DNA from: DASPOF01 sp035626155
GTDB lineage: Bacteria > Desulfobacterota > Binatia > Binatales > Binataceae
DNA: 64,000 nt
NCBI GenBank assembly: GCA_035626155.1
Contig: DASPOF010000127.1
Coordinates: 7,858 to 71,857 of the forward strand
Reading direction: 5' to 3'
The notes under the pieces are model-generated. The model did no database searches. It was not told the DNA's origin and saw nothing but the letters and a program-made list of their open reading frames with translations. The position numbers and the translations under genes were made by a program. Shown one piece after another: positions 7,334 to 16,116 of this stretch (position 1 is its first letter; the number at the start of each line of letters is the position of its first letter).

Positions 7334-9505
7334 TCAGTCGATGCGCAGACGCTCGGCGAGACGGCTGAACCTCATCCGCTCGTCCTGATTGCGAACCGCC
7401 TGCTGGAGAGCGCCCTTGGTGCCGACCAGGACGCAGACGCGCTCGGCGCGCGTAATCGCGGTGTAAAGCAGGTTTCGCCTGAGCATCAGGTAGTGGCTCG
7501 GATGCACCGGCATCACGACGGCCGGATACTGGCTACCCTGGCTCTTGTGCACCGAAATCGCGTACGCCAGCCCGATCTCATCGAGTTCCGACAGGTCGTA
7601 TTCCGCGTGCGTCTCCTCGAATGCGACGCTGACGCGCCCGCGCTTGCGATCGATCGCGAGAATCCGCCCGATCGAGCCGTTGAACACGCCCTTGTCGTAA
7701 TCGTTGCGCAGTTGGATTACGCGATCGCCCTCGCGCAGCGTGCGCTCGCCCGCGCGAATTTCCGGCCCCGCCGGATTTAGCAGGTCTTGCAACTCGCGGT
7801 TGAGCGCATGGGTGCCCAGCGCTCCGCGATTCATCGGGGTGAGCACCTGGATGTCGCGCGAATCGCGGATTCCGAATCGTCCGACGAGGCGCTGCTGCAC
7901 GAGCTGTTTGACGGTCGCGAGCACGTCTTCGGGAGCAGTACGCTCGAAGAAGAAAAAGTCGCCGTCGGGATGGTTGCTGATGTCCGGGAACTCGCCGTGA
8001 TTGAGACGATGCGCGTTGGAGACGATCAGGCTCTCGCGCGCCTGGCGATATACCTCGCGCAGCTCGACGACCGGGACCAGCCCCGAAGCGATCACATCCT
8101 TGAGCACGCTTCCCGGTCCGACCGACGGCAACTGGTCGCGATCGCCAACCAGCAGCAGCGAGCAGTTCGGCATCAGCGCCTTGAGCACGCTCGATGCGAG
8201 CTCGATATCCATCATCGATGACTCATCGACGACCAGGTAATTCGTGCGCAGCGGGAACTCCGGGCCGCGCACGAATCCCCCGCTCTCGGGCGCATACTCG
8301 AGCAGGCGGTGAATCGTTTTCGCATCGCGGCCCGTCGCCTCCTGGAGCCGCCGTGCGGCGCGGCCCGTCGGCGCTGCGAGCGTCGGCTTGAGACCGGCCT
8401 CATCCAGCGCGGCGAGCAGCGAGCGCAGCAGCGTGGTTTTCCCGGTCCCGGGACCGCCGGTGATTACCGTGACGCCGCTTGCCAGCGCGGCTTTGAGCGC
8501 CCTCACCTGCTCAGCCGACAGCGCCGGATTGGCGGCGCGGATTGCGCTCGCAAGCGCGCGTTCCGCGACCGCCGCGCTCATCGGGCGCGCGCTACTTAGC
8601 GCCCGCAACCGCTTGGCCACCTCGACCTCGGCCTCGTGAAGCCGCGCGAGGTAAACCGCGGTGTCCTCGCCGGCCCCTTCGCATGCGACGTCGCCGCTTT
8701 GGGCTAATTGCTCCAGCGCCTCGGGCACAAGATCGGGGTCCATCTCGAGACCGCGGCGGAATTGCGCCTCGAGATATGAGCGCGGGGCGTAAACGTGACC
8801 CTCCTCCGCCATCCGCTCGAGGAGGTACAGAATCGCGGCGCGAGCGCGCTCCAGGGAGTTGCGCGGGATGCCCAGCTTCTCGGCGACGGTGTCTGCGGTG
8901 CGAAAGCCAATCCCGTGGATGGTGCGCGCGAGCACGTATGGGTCACGCCGGATGATTTCGAGCGAGTTCCTTCCGTATTCCTTGTGAATCCTGCGCGCGT
9001 GCGCCGCGGCAATCCCGTGGCCGCGCAGGAAGACCGTCAGCTCGCGCAGCCCCGATGCGTCGCGCCATGCCGTCGCGACCCGGCTTGCGACCGCGCGCCC
9101 CACCCCGCTCACCTCGCCAACCCGCTCGGGTTCGTTGTCGAGCACCTCGCCCAGGCGGTCGCCGAAGTGCTCGGCGATGCGGCGGGCGAGCCTGGGACCG
9201 ATGCCCTGTATCTCGGATGCGAGGTAGCGCTCGAGCGCCGCCACCCCGGCCGGCCGCACGGTCTCGTAATCGATCACGCGGAACTGGTCGCCGAATCGGG
9301 GGTGCTTCTCGAAGCGGCCGCGCGCGCGGATACCCGCTCCGATCTCGAGCCCGGCCAGATTGCCGACGATGGTGAAGCGGCGCGCAGCCCCGGCCTCATC
9401 GGTGCTCTCGACCACGGCGACCGAGTACCCGCTCTCGTCGTTCACGTACAGAATGTGATCGAGCGTGCCCTCGATGAGTTCTTCGGCGCGTTCTGCTTCC
9501 GCCAC
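7334..9505 (-). CDS. recD2: RecD2-type ATP-dependent DNA helicase
   Basis: Superfamily 1B 5'-3' helicase of 723 residues. It has the long N-terminal region that separates RecD2 from RecBCD-associated RecD, with helix-hairpin-helix segments (IQGIGPRLARRIAEHFG, VSGVGRAVASRVA) at about residues 95-140. Walker A GGPGTGKTTLL is near residue 350, Walker B VVDESSMMD, and the C-terminal motif SVHKSQGSQYP is present. No recB or recC is nearby, consistent with a stand-alone RecD2 acting in DNA repair. The upstream MATE gene is unrelated. Confidence 0.95.
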   Translation of the reverse strand: MAEAERAEELIEGTLDHILYVNDESGYSVAVVESTDEAGAARRFTIVGNLAGLEIGAGIRARGRFEKHPRFGDQFRVIDYETVRPAGVAALERYLASEIQGIGPRLARRIAEHFGDRLGEVLDNEPERVGEVSGVGRAVASRVATAWRDASGLRELTVFLRGHGIAAAHARRIHKEYGRNSLEIIRRDPYVLARTIHGIGFRTADTVAEKLGIPRNSLERARAAILYLLERMAEEGHVYAPRSYLEAQFRRGLEMDPDLVPEALEQLAQSGDVACEGAGEDTAVYLARLHEAEVEVAKRLRALSSARPMSAAVAERALASAIRAANPALSAEQVRALKAALASGVTVITGGPGTGKTTLLRSLLAALDEAGLKPTLAAPTGRAARRLQEATGRDAKTIHRLLEYAPESGGFVRGPEFPLRTNYLVVDESSMMDIELASSVLKALMPNCSLLLVGDRDQLPSVGPGSVLKDVIASGLVPVVELREVYRQARESLIVSNAHRLNHGEFPDISNHPDGDFFFFERTAPEDVLATVKQLVQQRLVGRFGIRDSRDIQVLTPMNRGALGTHALNRELQDLLNPAGPEIRAGERTLREGDRVIQLRNDYDKGVFNGSIGRILAIDRKRGRVSVAFEETHAEYDLSELDEIGLAYAISVHKSQGSQYPAVVMPVHPSHYLMLRRNLLYTAITRAERVCVLVGTKGALQQAVRNQDERMRFSRLAERLRID

Positions 9506-9576
9506 TTTCCAAGGATTGCGCGCGCGCCGAGCGGCGTAAAGCGGGCGCGCTCGCGATCAATCAACAGACCGGAGCG

Positions 9577-10968
9577 TCATACCTTGATCGTCATCCACTT
9601 GCCGGTCCGAAAGCGCCACGACTTCAGCGACGAACGCACCATGAAGTCCGGAACCAGCGACCAGAAGACCCACGCGACCGGCCAGTGATGGTAGGTTATC
9701 ACGATCGTCAGAAACAGCCTGAGCCCGTAAAAGCCCGCCATCGACCCCCACAGCGGGAAGCGCGAATCGCCCGCGCCGCGCAGGGCTCCGGTGGTGGTCC
9801 AGTCGATCGCCATCAGGGGCTGCGCCACCCCCAGCGCGCGCATGAACTGGATCGCGTTCACAATCACGGCGGGGTCGTCGATGAAGAGGCCGGCGATCTG
9901 GCGCGCGAAAATGATGAATACCCAGCCCAGCGCCGTCATCATGACAATCGCCATCCGCATCGAGAGCCACCCTGCCCTGCGCGAAAATTCCTTGTCGCCG
10001 GCGCCGAGTCCCTGGCCAACCATGGTCGCCGCCGCGGCCGAGAATCCGAAGCCGGGCAAAAACGAAAGCGCGAGGATGCGCACGCCGATGAAGTACGCGG
10101 CGACTACCTTCGCGCCGTAGCTCGCAACGAACGCCACGTATGCGATGAATCCGAACTGGATGACGAGTTGCTCGATCGCCGCCGGATTGCCGACGCGAAG
10201 GATGCGCGAGCCCAGTCCCCAGTCCGGCCGCATCCGCTCCCATCGGTAATTCAGCACCATCCCGTCGAACGAAAGGACCCAGAAAAAAGCCAATCCGCCG
10301 AGCGATAGTACCGCCAGCGTCGCCAACGCGGAGCCGTCAACGCCGAGCGCCGGAAACCCGAACTTCCCGAAGATGAGCGCGTAGTTCAGGAAGATCGCGA
10401 GCAGATCCATGATCCCGCCGATCCACAGCGGCGTGCGCATGTCGCCCGCGCCGCGCAGCGCCGATGCGCACATGAAAAAGATTCCCGCAAACGGCTCGGA
10501 GAGCATCACTACTTGCAGGTACCGCGCCCCCATCTCGGCGGTGGGGCCTTTGACCCGGAATAGCGATATCAGCGGATGCGCGAAAACGATCACCGGGATC
10601 GCGACCAGCGTCCCGACAATGACGCCCCAGATCACCGATTGCTTGAGCACTTCCTCGGCGCTGTCGCGATCGTTGGCGCCGATGTATCGCGCGACCAGCG
10701 CGACCGTCCCGGTGCCGACCGCTCCGATCCCGGCGCGCATCGCGCCCAGGATCTGCGTCGCCAGACCGACTGCGCCGACCGCCTCGGCGCCCAGCCGCCC
10801 CACCATCAACATCGCCGCAAGGCTCAGGATCGAATCGAGCGCGAAAGAGAGGATTACCGGCCATGCGAGCGACCACACCTCCCTGCCCATCTGCTCGACG
10901 GGCGGCAGAACCACCCTGTCCCTGGGCCCGGCTCCAGCTTCGGAAACCGACTCCAGAAATTCGGACAT
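9577..10968 (-). CDS. MATE family multidrug/cation exporter
   Basis: Polytopic inner-membrane protein of 463 residues with about 12 predicted helices in two homologous halves. Each half carries a MATE-type segment such as ALRGAGDMRTPLW and ALRGAGDSRFPLWG. The N-terminal half includes the MVGRLGAEAVGAVGLA signature. Family members exchange Na+ or H+ for drugs or other organic cations; the substrate here is not predictable. It is separated by 71 bases from recD2 and diverges from the downstream glycosyltransferase gene. Confidence 0.93.
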   Translation of the reverse strand: MSEFLESVSEAGAGPRDRVVLPPVEQMGREVWSLAWPVILSFALDSILSLAAMLMVGRLGAEAVGAVGLATQILGAMRAGIGAVGTGTVALVARYIGANDRDSAEEVLKQSVIWGVIVGTLVAIPVIVFAHPLISLFRVKGPTAEMGARYLQVVMLSEPFAGIFFMCASALRGAGDMRTPLWIGGIMDLLAIFLNYALIFGKFGFPALGVDGSALATLAVLSLGGLAFFWVLSFDGMVLNYRWERMRPDWGLGSRILRVGNPAAIEQLVIQFGFIAYVAFVASYGAKVVAAYFIGVRILALSFLPGFGFSAAAATMVGQGLGAGDKEFSRRAGWLSMRMAIVMMTALGWVFIIFARQIAGLFIDDPAVIVNAIQFMRALGVAQPLMAIDWTTTGALRGAGDSRFPLWGSMAGFYGLRLFLTIVITYHHWPVAWVFWSLVPDFMVRSSLKSWRFRTGKWMTIKV

Positions 10969-11083
10969 GATTGTCAGCAGTTAGTGCAGTCTCAGGTCCG
11001 CCAGTCAAGTGACGCCAGCCCGGCGATTGAAGATCGCGCCATTCGATTGGAGTATAAGTGCGGCAAGGGGCGGGAGGATCGGG

Positions 11084-12550
11084 ATGGCGGTTGGGGCGAA
11101 TCTCGAACGTCGAGCGGGCTTGAATGCGGCGTTTGCCGTGTTCGCCGCAACTTTCGCCTTATCCGCGATCCTCTATTCGCGGGGGCTCGGCGCCGACAGC
11201 CTGGGCGCAAGCGAGGCGTACAGCGCGATGGCGGCGGCGAAGCCGAACGTCGCGTCGATCGTTCAGATTCCGGTCAACGACGATCCCGGCAAGCAGATTC
11301 TCTATTACACGCTGCTGCATTTCTGGTCGCTCGGGTTTGGAACGAGCGAGGGGGCGCTGCGCTCGCTATCGCTGCTGTTCGCGCTGGCGGGATTGGTTTT
11401 GGTATTCGCGCTTGGCCGCGAGATGTTTGACGATGGCACTGCGGCCACCGCGGCAGCGATTTGGGCGTTCAACCCGATCGCGATGGTGTTCTCGCATCGG
11501 GCGCGGATGTACTCGATGTTCGTCGCAATCGCGCTCGGCCATCTGTTCGCGCTCTGGCGCACGCGCGCGCGGCCCACCGCCGCGCGCGCCGGGACCTGCG
11601 GCGTGCTCGGCGCGACGCTGCTTTACACGCACATGGGCGGGATGATCATCGTGGGGACCGAGATCGGACTGCTGGTGCGCGATTGGCTGCGCGGCCGGCG
11701 CAATCCGATTGCCTGGCTCGCGATCGCGATCGCCTTCGCGCTGTTCCTTCCATGGCTTCCGATCGCGCGAAGCCAGAGCCATGCGCTGGTCACCGGCCAT
11801 TGGCTCGACTGGATCGGCCCCGCGCAGGATTACTCGCTCGCGGCCAGGGGGCTGGTGGCCGCGGGAGCAGGCGCGATCGCGCTCGGGCTCCTTTTCGACC
11901 GTCCGCGCGAGCAGAACGCGGAGGAACCGCTTCGCTGGTGCGCGGTGTGGTCGCTGCTGCCGCTGATCGCGTTCGCGGCGGGATCGATCGTCATCCGGCC
12001 GATGTTTCACATCCGTTACGTGGCGCCCGCGGCGGCGGTGCTCGCGATCGGGGCCGCCGGCCTGCTCGGCCGAATCGATGTGCGCCTTCGCAACCTGGCG
12101 GCAGCCGCGATGACCGCCGCGTTGATCATCCTCTATCCGTTCGACCGGCCGATCGCGCAGCCGTGGAAGGAAATCTCCGCGATGGTCGCCGGCGGCGGCG
12201 CATCCGAGCCCGTCTTCTTCGAGTCGGGATACGTGTCGAGCGGCGCCGCGGCGCGGACTGCGAATCCAGGATTTCCGTTCGGTTATTATTCGATCCCATT
12301 CAATTACTACTTCCACGGTCAAAACCCGCGGATAGTGGTTCCCGGCTTCGATCCATCGGCCGCGCGCGATGCGATCGAGAGCGGCGTCGCGCGCGCCGGC
12401 GGCGGTTGGCTGATTAGTTGGAAGGGCGAGAACGAGGTGGGCGGCGAATTGCCCCGCCACGAACAGTTCCGATGGACGATCGCGCTTCGCGGCCAGAGAT
12501 TGATCGTTTATCGATTGTTGCCGATCGGCAAAGCCGGCGGGATTTCGTGA
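11084..12550 (+). CDS. GT-C fold membrane glycosyltransferase (ArnT/PMT-like)
   Basis: A polytopic membrane protein of 488 residues with about 10-12 hydrophobic helices. The first periplasmic loop (RGLGADSLGASEAYSAM) carries acidic residues, as in the GT39/GT83 dolichyl- or undecaprenyl-phosphate-sugar transferases. The following PGKQILYYTLLHFWSLGFG and FNPIAMVFSHRARMYSMF match the conserved helix pattern of that superfamily. Acceptor and sugar are unknown. The start at ATG 11084 has a GGGAGGA site before it, and a TATAAG -10-like box lies at 11053-11058. It converges on folD, with stops 12 bases apart. Confidence 0.8.
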   Translation: MAVGANLERRAGLNAAFAVFAATFALSAILYSRGLGADSLGASEAYSAMAAAKPNVASIVQIPVNDDPGKQILYYTLLHFWSLGFGTSEGALRSLSLLFALAGLVLVFALGREMFDDGTAATAAAIWAFNPIAMVFSHRARMYSMFVAIALGHLFALWRTRARPTAARAGTCGVLGATLLYTHMGGMIIVGTEIGLLVRDWLRGRRNPIAWLAIAIAFALFLPWLPIARSQSHALVTGHWLDWIGPAQDYSLAARGLVAAGAGAIALGLLFDRPREQNAEEPLRWCAVWSLLPLIAFAAGSIVIRPMFHIRYVAPAAAVLAIGAAGLLGRIDVRLRNLAAAAMTAALIILYPFDRPIAQPWKEISAMVAGGGASEPVFFESGYVSSGAAARTANPGFPFGYYSIPFNYYFHGQNPRIVVPGFDPSAARDAIESGVARAGGGWLISWKGENEVGGELPRHEQFRWTIALRGQRLIVYRLLPIGKAGGIS

Positions 12551-12562
12551 TCCGCCCGCGCA

Positions 12563-13465
12563 TCAGACGGAATAGGCCGCGCGCTCCAGTCCAAGCCGGT
12601 AGCGGGCCGCATCGATCAGGTTCTGCATCAATCCCAAAACCGTCATTGGCCCCGTCCCGCCGGGGTTTATCGTCAGCCATCCGGCAACCTGCTTGACCGC
12701 ATCGAAATCGACGTCGCCGGCGAACTTGCCCGCGCCGATGCGCCGGAAGCCGACATCGATTACGCATGCTCCGGGCTTGACCATGTCCGCGGTGATCAGA
12801 TAGGGCCGCCCCACATCCGCGCCGACGCAACTGACCAGGATGTCGGCCTCGCGGCAGATCGCGGCGAGGTCGCGGGTGTAGCGATGGCACCAGGTGACCG
12901 TCGCGTTGCGCATCCTGCCGCCGAGGATCAAAGCGGTCGGTTTGCCCGCGATGTCGCTGCGGCCGATCACGGTCGCGCGCGAGCCGGTGACCGGAACCTT
13001 GTAATAGTCGAGCAGGGTCAGCACCCCGCGCGTGGTGCAGGGTATGAAGCGTCCCCACTGGCCGCGATAGAAGCTGCTCACCGTCGATGCGCCGACCGCA
13101 TCCACGTCCTTCTCCGGCGCAATCGCATCGAAGAGCCGGAAGCGCTCGATGTGCTCGGGCACGGGTATCTGGAGCAGGATTCCGGTCGCGCGCGGATCTC
13201 GATTGAGCCCATCGATGGTCTCGAGCAGGGACGCCGTCGATGCCTCCGCCGCAGGGATCGCGATGGTCCTGCTCTCGAAGCCGAGCTGCGCCGCCATGCG
13301 CTGCTTGTTGCGCACGTATTGGCGCGATGCCGGGTCATCGCCCACGACGATCGCCGCAAGCAGCGGCACGCATCCGTGGCGGCTCTTGAGTTCCTCGCCG
13401 TGGCGGCGCAACTCCGGCAGGAGATGTGCGCTCAGCTTGCGCCCGTCCATGATAATCGCTGGCAT
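12563..13465 (-). CDS. folD: Methylenetetrahydrofolate dehydrogenase/cyclohydrolase
   Basis: Bifunctional one-carbon enzyme interconverting 5,10-methylene-, methenyl- and 10-formyl-tetrahydrofolate with NADP. The 300-residue length is right with the start at ATG 13463-13465 (MPAIIMDGRK). Typical motifs are seen: VGDDPASRQYVRNKQ with the catalytic Lys, ILLQIPVPEH, the Rossmann segment TVIGRSDIAGKP and the C-terminal NPGGTGPMTVLGLMQN. An AGAGGA ribosome site precedes the ATG, and TATATT (13483-13478, minus strand) could be its -10 box. It is divergent from gcvT, also a folate one-carbon gene, so a shared control region (13466-13592) makes sense. Confidence 0.96.
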   Translation of the reverse strand: MPAIIMDGRKLSAHLLPELRRHGEELKSRHGCVPLLAAIVVGDDPASRQYVRNKQRMAAQLGFESRTIAIPAAEASTASLLETIDGLNRDPRATGILLQIPVPEHIERFRLFDAIAPEKDVDAVGASTVSSFYRGQWGRFIPCTTRGVLTLLDYYKVPVTGSRATVIGRSDIAGKPTALILGGRMRNATVTWCHRYTRDLAAICREADILVSCVGADVGRPYLITADMVKPGACVIDVGFRRIGAGKFAGDVDFDAVKQVAGWLTINPGGTGPMTVLGLMQNLIDAARYRLGLERAAYSV

Positions 13466-13576
13466 CGCGGTCCTCTGAATATAGTACGCGCTGCCGCCCG
13501 GCAACGCGCTGTGGATAGCGTACCGCGCTGTGGGCAACCCGCGGAAGGTCGTCTCGTTGGCAATATCGGGGTCTGT

Positions 13577-13582
13577 TAGAAT
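13577..13582 (+). promoter_or_regulatory. Possible gcvT -10 box
   Basis: TAGAAT, one base from the sigma-70 consensus, lies only 10 bases before the gcvT ATG at 13593. No good -35 box is seen at 17 bases. If used, the mRNA would begin within a few bases of the start codon and be nearly leaderless. I see no glycine riboswitch in the 127-base folD-gcvT gap. Confidence 0.35.
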
Positions 13583-13592
13583 CGGGTAGTTG

Positions 13593-14714
13593 ATGAATGC
13601 GCCCAAGCGCACTGTCCTGTTCGGGCTCCACCACAGACTCGGCGCGCGGATGACCGTTTTCGGTGGGTTCGAGATGCCGCTCAGTTACGGCGGAATCATC
13701 GAGGAACACCTCGCGGTGCGCGCGCACGCCGGAATCTTCGATCTGAGCCACATGGGACAATTCGAGGTGCGCGGAGAGCAGGCTCTGGAGTTGCTCGAGC
13801 GTGCGCTTACCAACTCCGCGGCGCGGCTGCGCGACGGCGAGGCGCAATACTCTCTCATGTGCGCCGAGGACGGCGGCACTGTCGACGATCTCATCGTGTA
13901 CCGGCTCGCCGCGGCCCATTACATGCTCTGCGTCAACGCGGTGAACGTCGAAACCGATCTCGCCTGGCTTCGCGCGCCGAACGTCCACGGCGCATCGCTG
14001 CGCGACTTAACCGGCGAGAGGGGGATCGTCGCGGTGCAAGGCCCCGCCAGCGCGGCGATCCTCGCTCCGCTCGCCGATTTTGCGATCGGCGCGGTCGCTC
14101 GGCTTCACGCGGTAGAGGGACGAGTGGCGGGCGTGCGATGTCTCGCGGCGCGAACCGGATACACCGGCGAGGACGGCTTCGAACTGTTCGTCGCGGCCGA
14201 ATCCGCGGCGGCGCTGTTCGAGGCGATCCTCGACGCGGGCGCGCCAACCGGGCTCAAGCCGTGCGGTCTGGGCGCGCGTGACACGCTCAGACTCGAAGCG
14301 GGACTGCCGCTTTACGGACACGAGCTGGATCGCGCGACCTCGCCGCTCGAGGCCGGACTCGGCACGTTCATCAAGTTCGGCAGAAGTTTCGTCGGCGAAG
14401 CGGCGCTGGCCGCCCAGCGCGGCGGCGGGGTCAGGAAGCGGCTCGTCGGACTGATGACCGATGACGCAAAGAGTATCGCGCGCCAGGGATACCGGATATT
14501 CCTCGATGGGCGAGAGGCTGGGATCGTGACGAGCGGCACTTTCGCTCCGACGCTGAATCGGCCGATCGCGATGGGGTATCTTTCGTGCGGAGAACCTGCG
14601 CCGCGCGCCGGCGCGCCAACCGGCGCGCTCGAAGTGGAAATCCGAAACCGCAAGGTGCCGGCCACGATCGTGGCGCGGCCCTTTTACCGTCGCGGCCGGC
14701 AGGCTTCGGCATGA
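13593..14714 (+). CDS. gcvT: Glycine cleavage system T protein (aminomethyltransferase)
   Basis: Transfers the methylene group from aminomethyl-lipoyl GcvH to tetrahydrofolate, releasing ammonia. The 373-residue length is normal. Conserved parts include the N-terminal YGGIIEEHLAVRAHAGIFDL with SHMG, the RTGYTGEDGFE motif and LGARDTLRLEAGLPLYGHE. The chosen start is ATG 13593 (MNAPKRTVLFGLHH); TTG at 13590 would add one residue. It heads gcvT-gcvPA-gcvPB, with only 52 bases to gcvPA. The usual gcvH between gcvT and gcvPA is missing. Confidence 0.96.
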   Translation: MNAPKRTVLFGLHHRLGARMTVFGGFEMPLSYGGIIEEHLAVRAHAGIFDLSHMGQFEVRGEQALELLERALTNSAARLRDGEAQYSLMCAEDGGTVDDLIVYRLAAAHYMLCVNAVNVETDLAWLRAPNVHGASLRDLTGERGIVAVQGPASAAILAPLADFAIGAVARLHAVEGRVAGVRCLAARTGYTGEDGFELFVAAESAAALFEAILDAGAPTGLKPCGLGARDTLRLEAGLPLYGHELDRATSPLEAGLGTFIKFGRSFVGEAALAAQRGGGVRKRLVGLMTDDAKSIARQGYRIFLDGREAGIVTSGTFAPTLNRPIAMGYLSCGEPAPRAGAPTGALEVEIRNRKVPATIVARPFYRRGRQASA

Positions 14715-14766
14715 GCAGGCAACAAACAATGGGCGGCGGCGCAATCGCCGATGGAGGAAGGACTGG

Positions 14767-16116
14767 ATGAGGTTCATGCCGCACACCGGCGCTGATATCG
14801 CCGCGATGCTCAAGACGGTCGGGGCGGCAAGCCTCGACGACCTGATTTCGCACCTGCCCGAGCGGCTGCGCGCCACCGCCGCAATCGATCTCGCGCCCGG
14901 GCGCACCGAGGCCGAGGTCGCCTCCGAGCTGTCATCGCTTGCGGCGGCCAGCGCGGGCGCCGCCGGCTACGTGAGTTTTCTTGGGGCCGGCTACTATCGC
15001 CATTACGTTCCCGCGGCCGTGCGCGCGATCGTGTCCCGCGCCGAGTTCGCCACCGGCTACACGCCCTATCAGGCCGAGGCGAGCCAGGGGACCACGCAGG
15101 CGATCTTCGAGTTCCAGACGCTGATCGCGCAGCTCACCGCGATGGAGGCCGCGAATGCGAGCATGTACGACGGCGCATCAGCGGCCGCCGAGGCGGTCCT
15201 GATGGCGCATCGGATTCTGCCCAAGCGGCGCGTGGTCGCGCTCGCGCGCGCGCTGTGGCCCGACTATCGCGCAACGATTCGCACCTATCTGTCGGCACTG
15301 GAACATCTGCAAATCGTCGAGGTCCCGTTCGATGCCGCCTCAGGCACGATCGACCTCGCCGCGCTCGCGCGCATCGCCGATGAGAACCTCCTGTGCGCGG
15401 TCATCGGCTATCCAAACGTCTTCGGCGTGATCGAGCCGGTCAAGGCCGCGGTCGAGATCGCGCATCGCGCGGGCGCGCTCGCGATTACCGCCACTGCCGA
15501 GCCGCTCGCGCTCGCGCTGCTCAAGCCGCCGGGCGATGCGGGCGCCGACATCGCGGCGGGCGAGGGGCAAAGCTTTGGGATGGCGCCGCAGTTTGGCGGC
15601 CCGGGGCTGGGCTTCATGGCCGCGCGCATGACTGACATCCGGCAGATGCCGGGGCGGCTCGTCGGCCAGACGCGCGATCGGCACGGCAGGCGCGCATTCT
15701 GCCTCACGCTTGCAGCGCGCGAGCAGCACATCCGGCGCGAGCGCGCCACGTCGAACATCTGCACCAACCACTCGCTGTGCGCGCTGGCGGCGACCGCGTA
15801 CCTTGCGCTCATGGGGCGGCGCGGCCTGCGCGAGCTTGCCGAGCGCAACGTCGAGCTGGCGCACCACGCCGAGGAATCCCTGGCGGCTGGCGGGATTCGG
15901 CGGCGTTTCAGCGGCCCGTTTTTCAATGAATTCGCGATTTCTCTCGCCGATCCGGCGGCGGCTCTGGAAGCGGCCGAGCGCAGGCACATCCTGGCGGGTG
16001 TCGCGCTCGCACCCGATTATCCCGAGCTCAAGGATAGCGTCCTCGTCTCGGTCACCGAGATGAACCGAAGCACGGATTTCGCCGCGCTAGCGGGTGCGCT
16101 CGCGGAGGTGCGGTGA
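14767..16116 (+). CDS. gcvPA: Glycine dehydrogenase (decarboxylating) subunit 1
   Basis: N-terminal half of the split P protein, which decarboxylates glycine and passes the aminomethyl group to lipoylated GcvH. At 449 residues it matches the two-subunit type. It begins with the GcvPA signature (MPHTGADIAAMLKTVG) and contains FLGAGYYRHYVPAAVR, GYTPYQAEASQGT and EFQTLIAQLTAMEAAN. Its stop codon shares one base with the start of gcvPB (TGATG), so both halves should be made in equal amounts. The PLP lysine is in the partner subunit. Confidence 0.97.
   Translation: MRFMPHTGADIAAMLKTVGAASLDDLISHLPERLRATAAIDLAPGRTEAEVASELSSLAAASAGAAGYVSFLGAGYYRHYVPAAVRAIVSRAEFATGYTPYQAEASQGTTQAIFEFQTLIAQLTAMEAANASMYDGASAAAEAVLMAHRILPKRRVVALARALWPDYRATIRTYLSALEHLQIVEVPFDAASGTIDLAALARIADENLLCAVIGYPNVFGVIEPVKAAVEIAHRAGALAITATAEPLALALLKPPGDAGADIAAGEGQSFGMAPQFGGPGLGFMAARMTDIRQMPGRLVGQTRDRHGRRAFCLTLAAREQHIRRERATSNICTNHSLCALAATAYLALMGRRGLRELAERNVELAHHAEESLAAGGIRRRFSGPFFNEFAISLADPAAALEAAERRHILAGVALAPDYPELKDSVLVSVTEMNRSTDFAALAGALAEVR

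Noticed and set aside
13466..13592. Glycine riboswitch upstream of gcvT
   Set aside because: No tandem aptamer-like conserved core is visible, and the gap is only 127 bases with a promoter close to the ATG.
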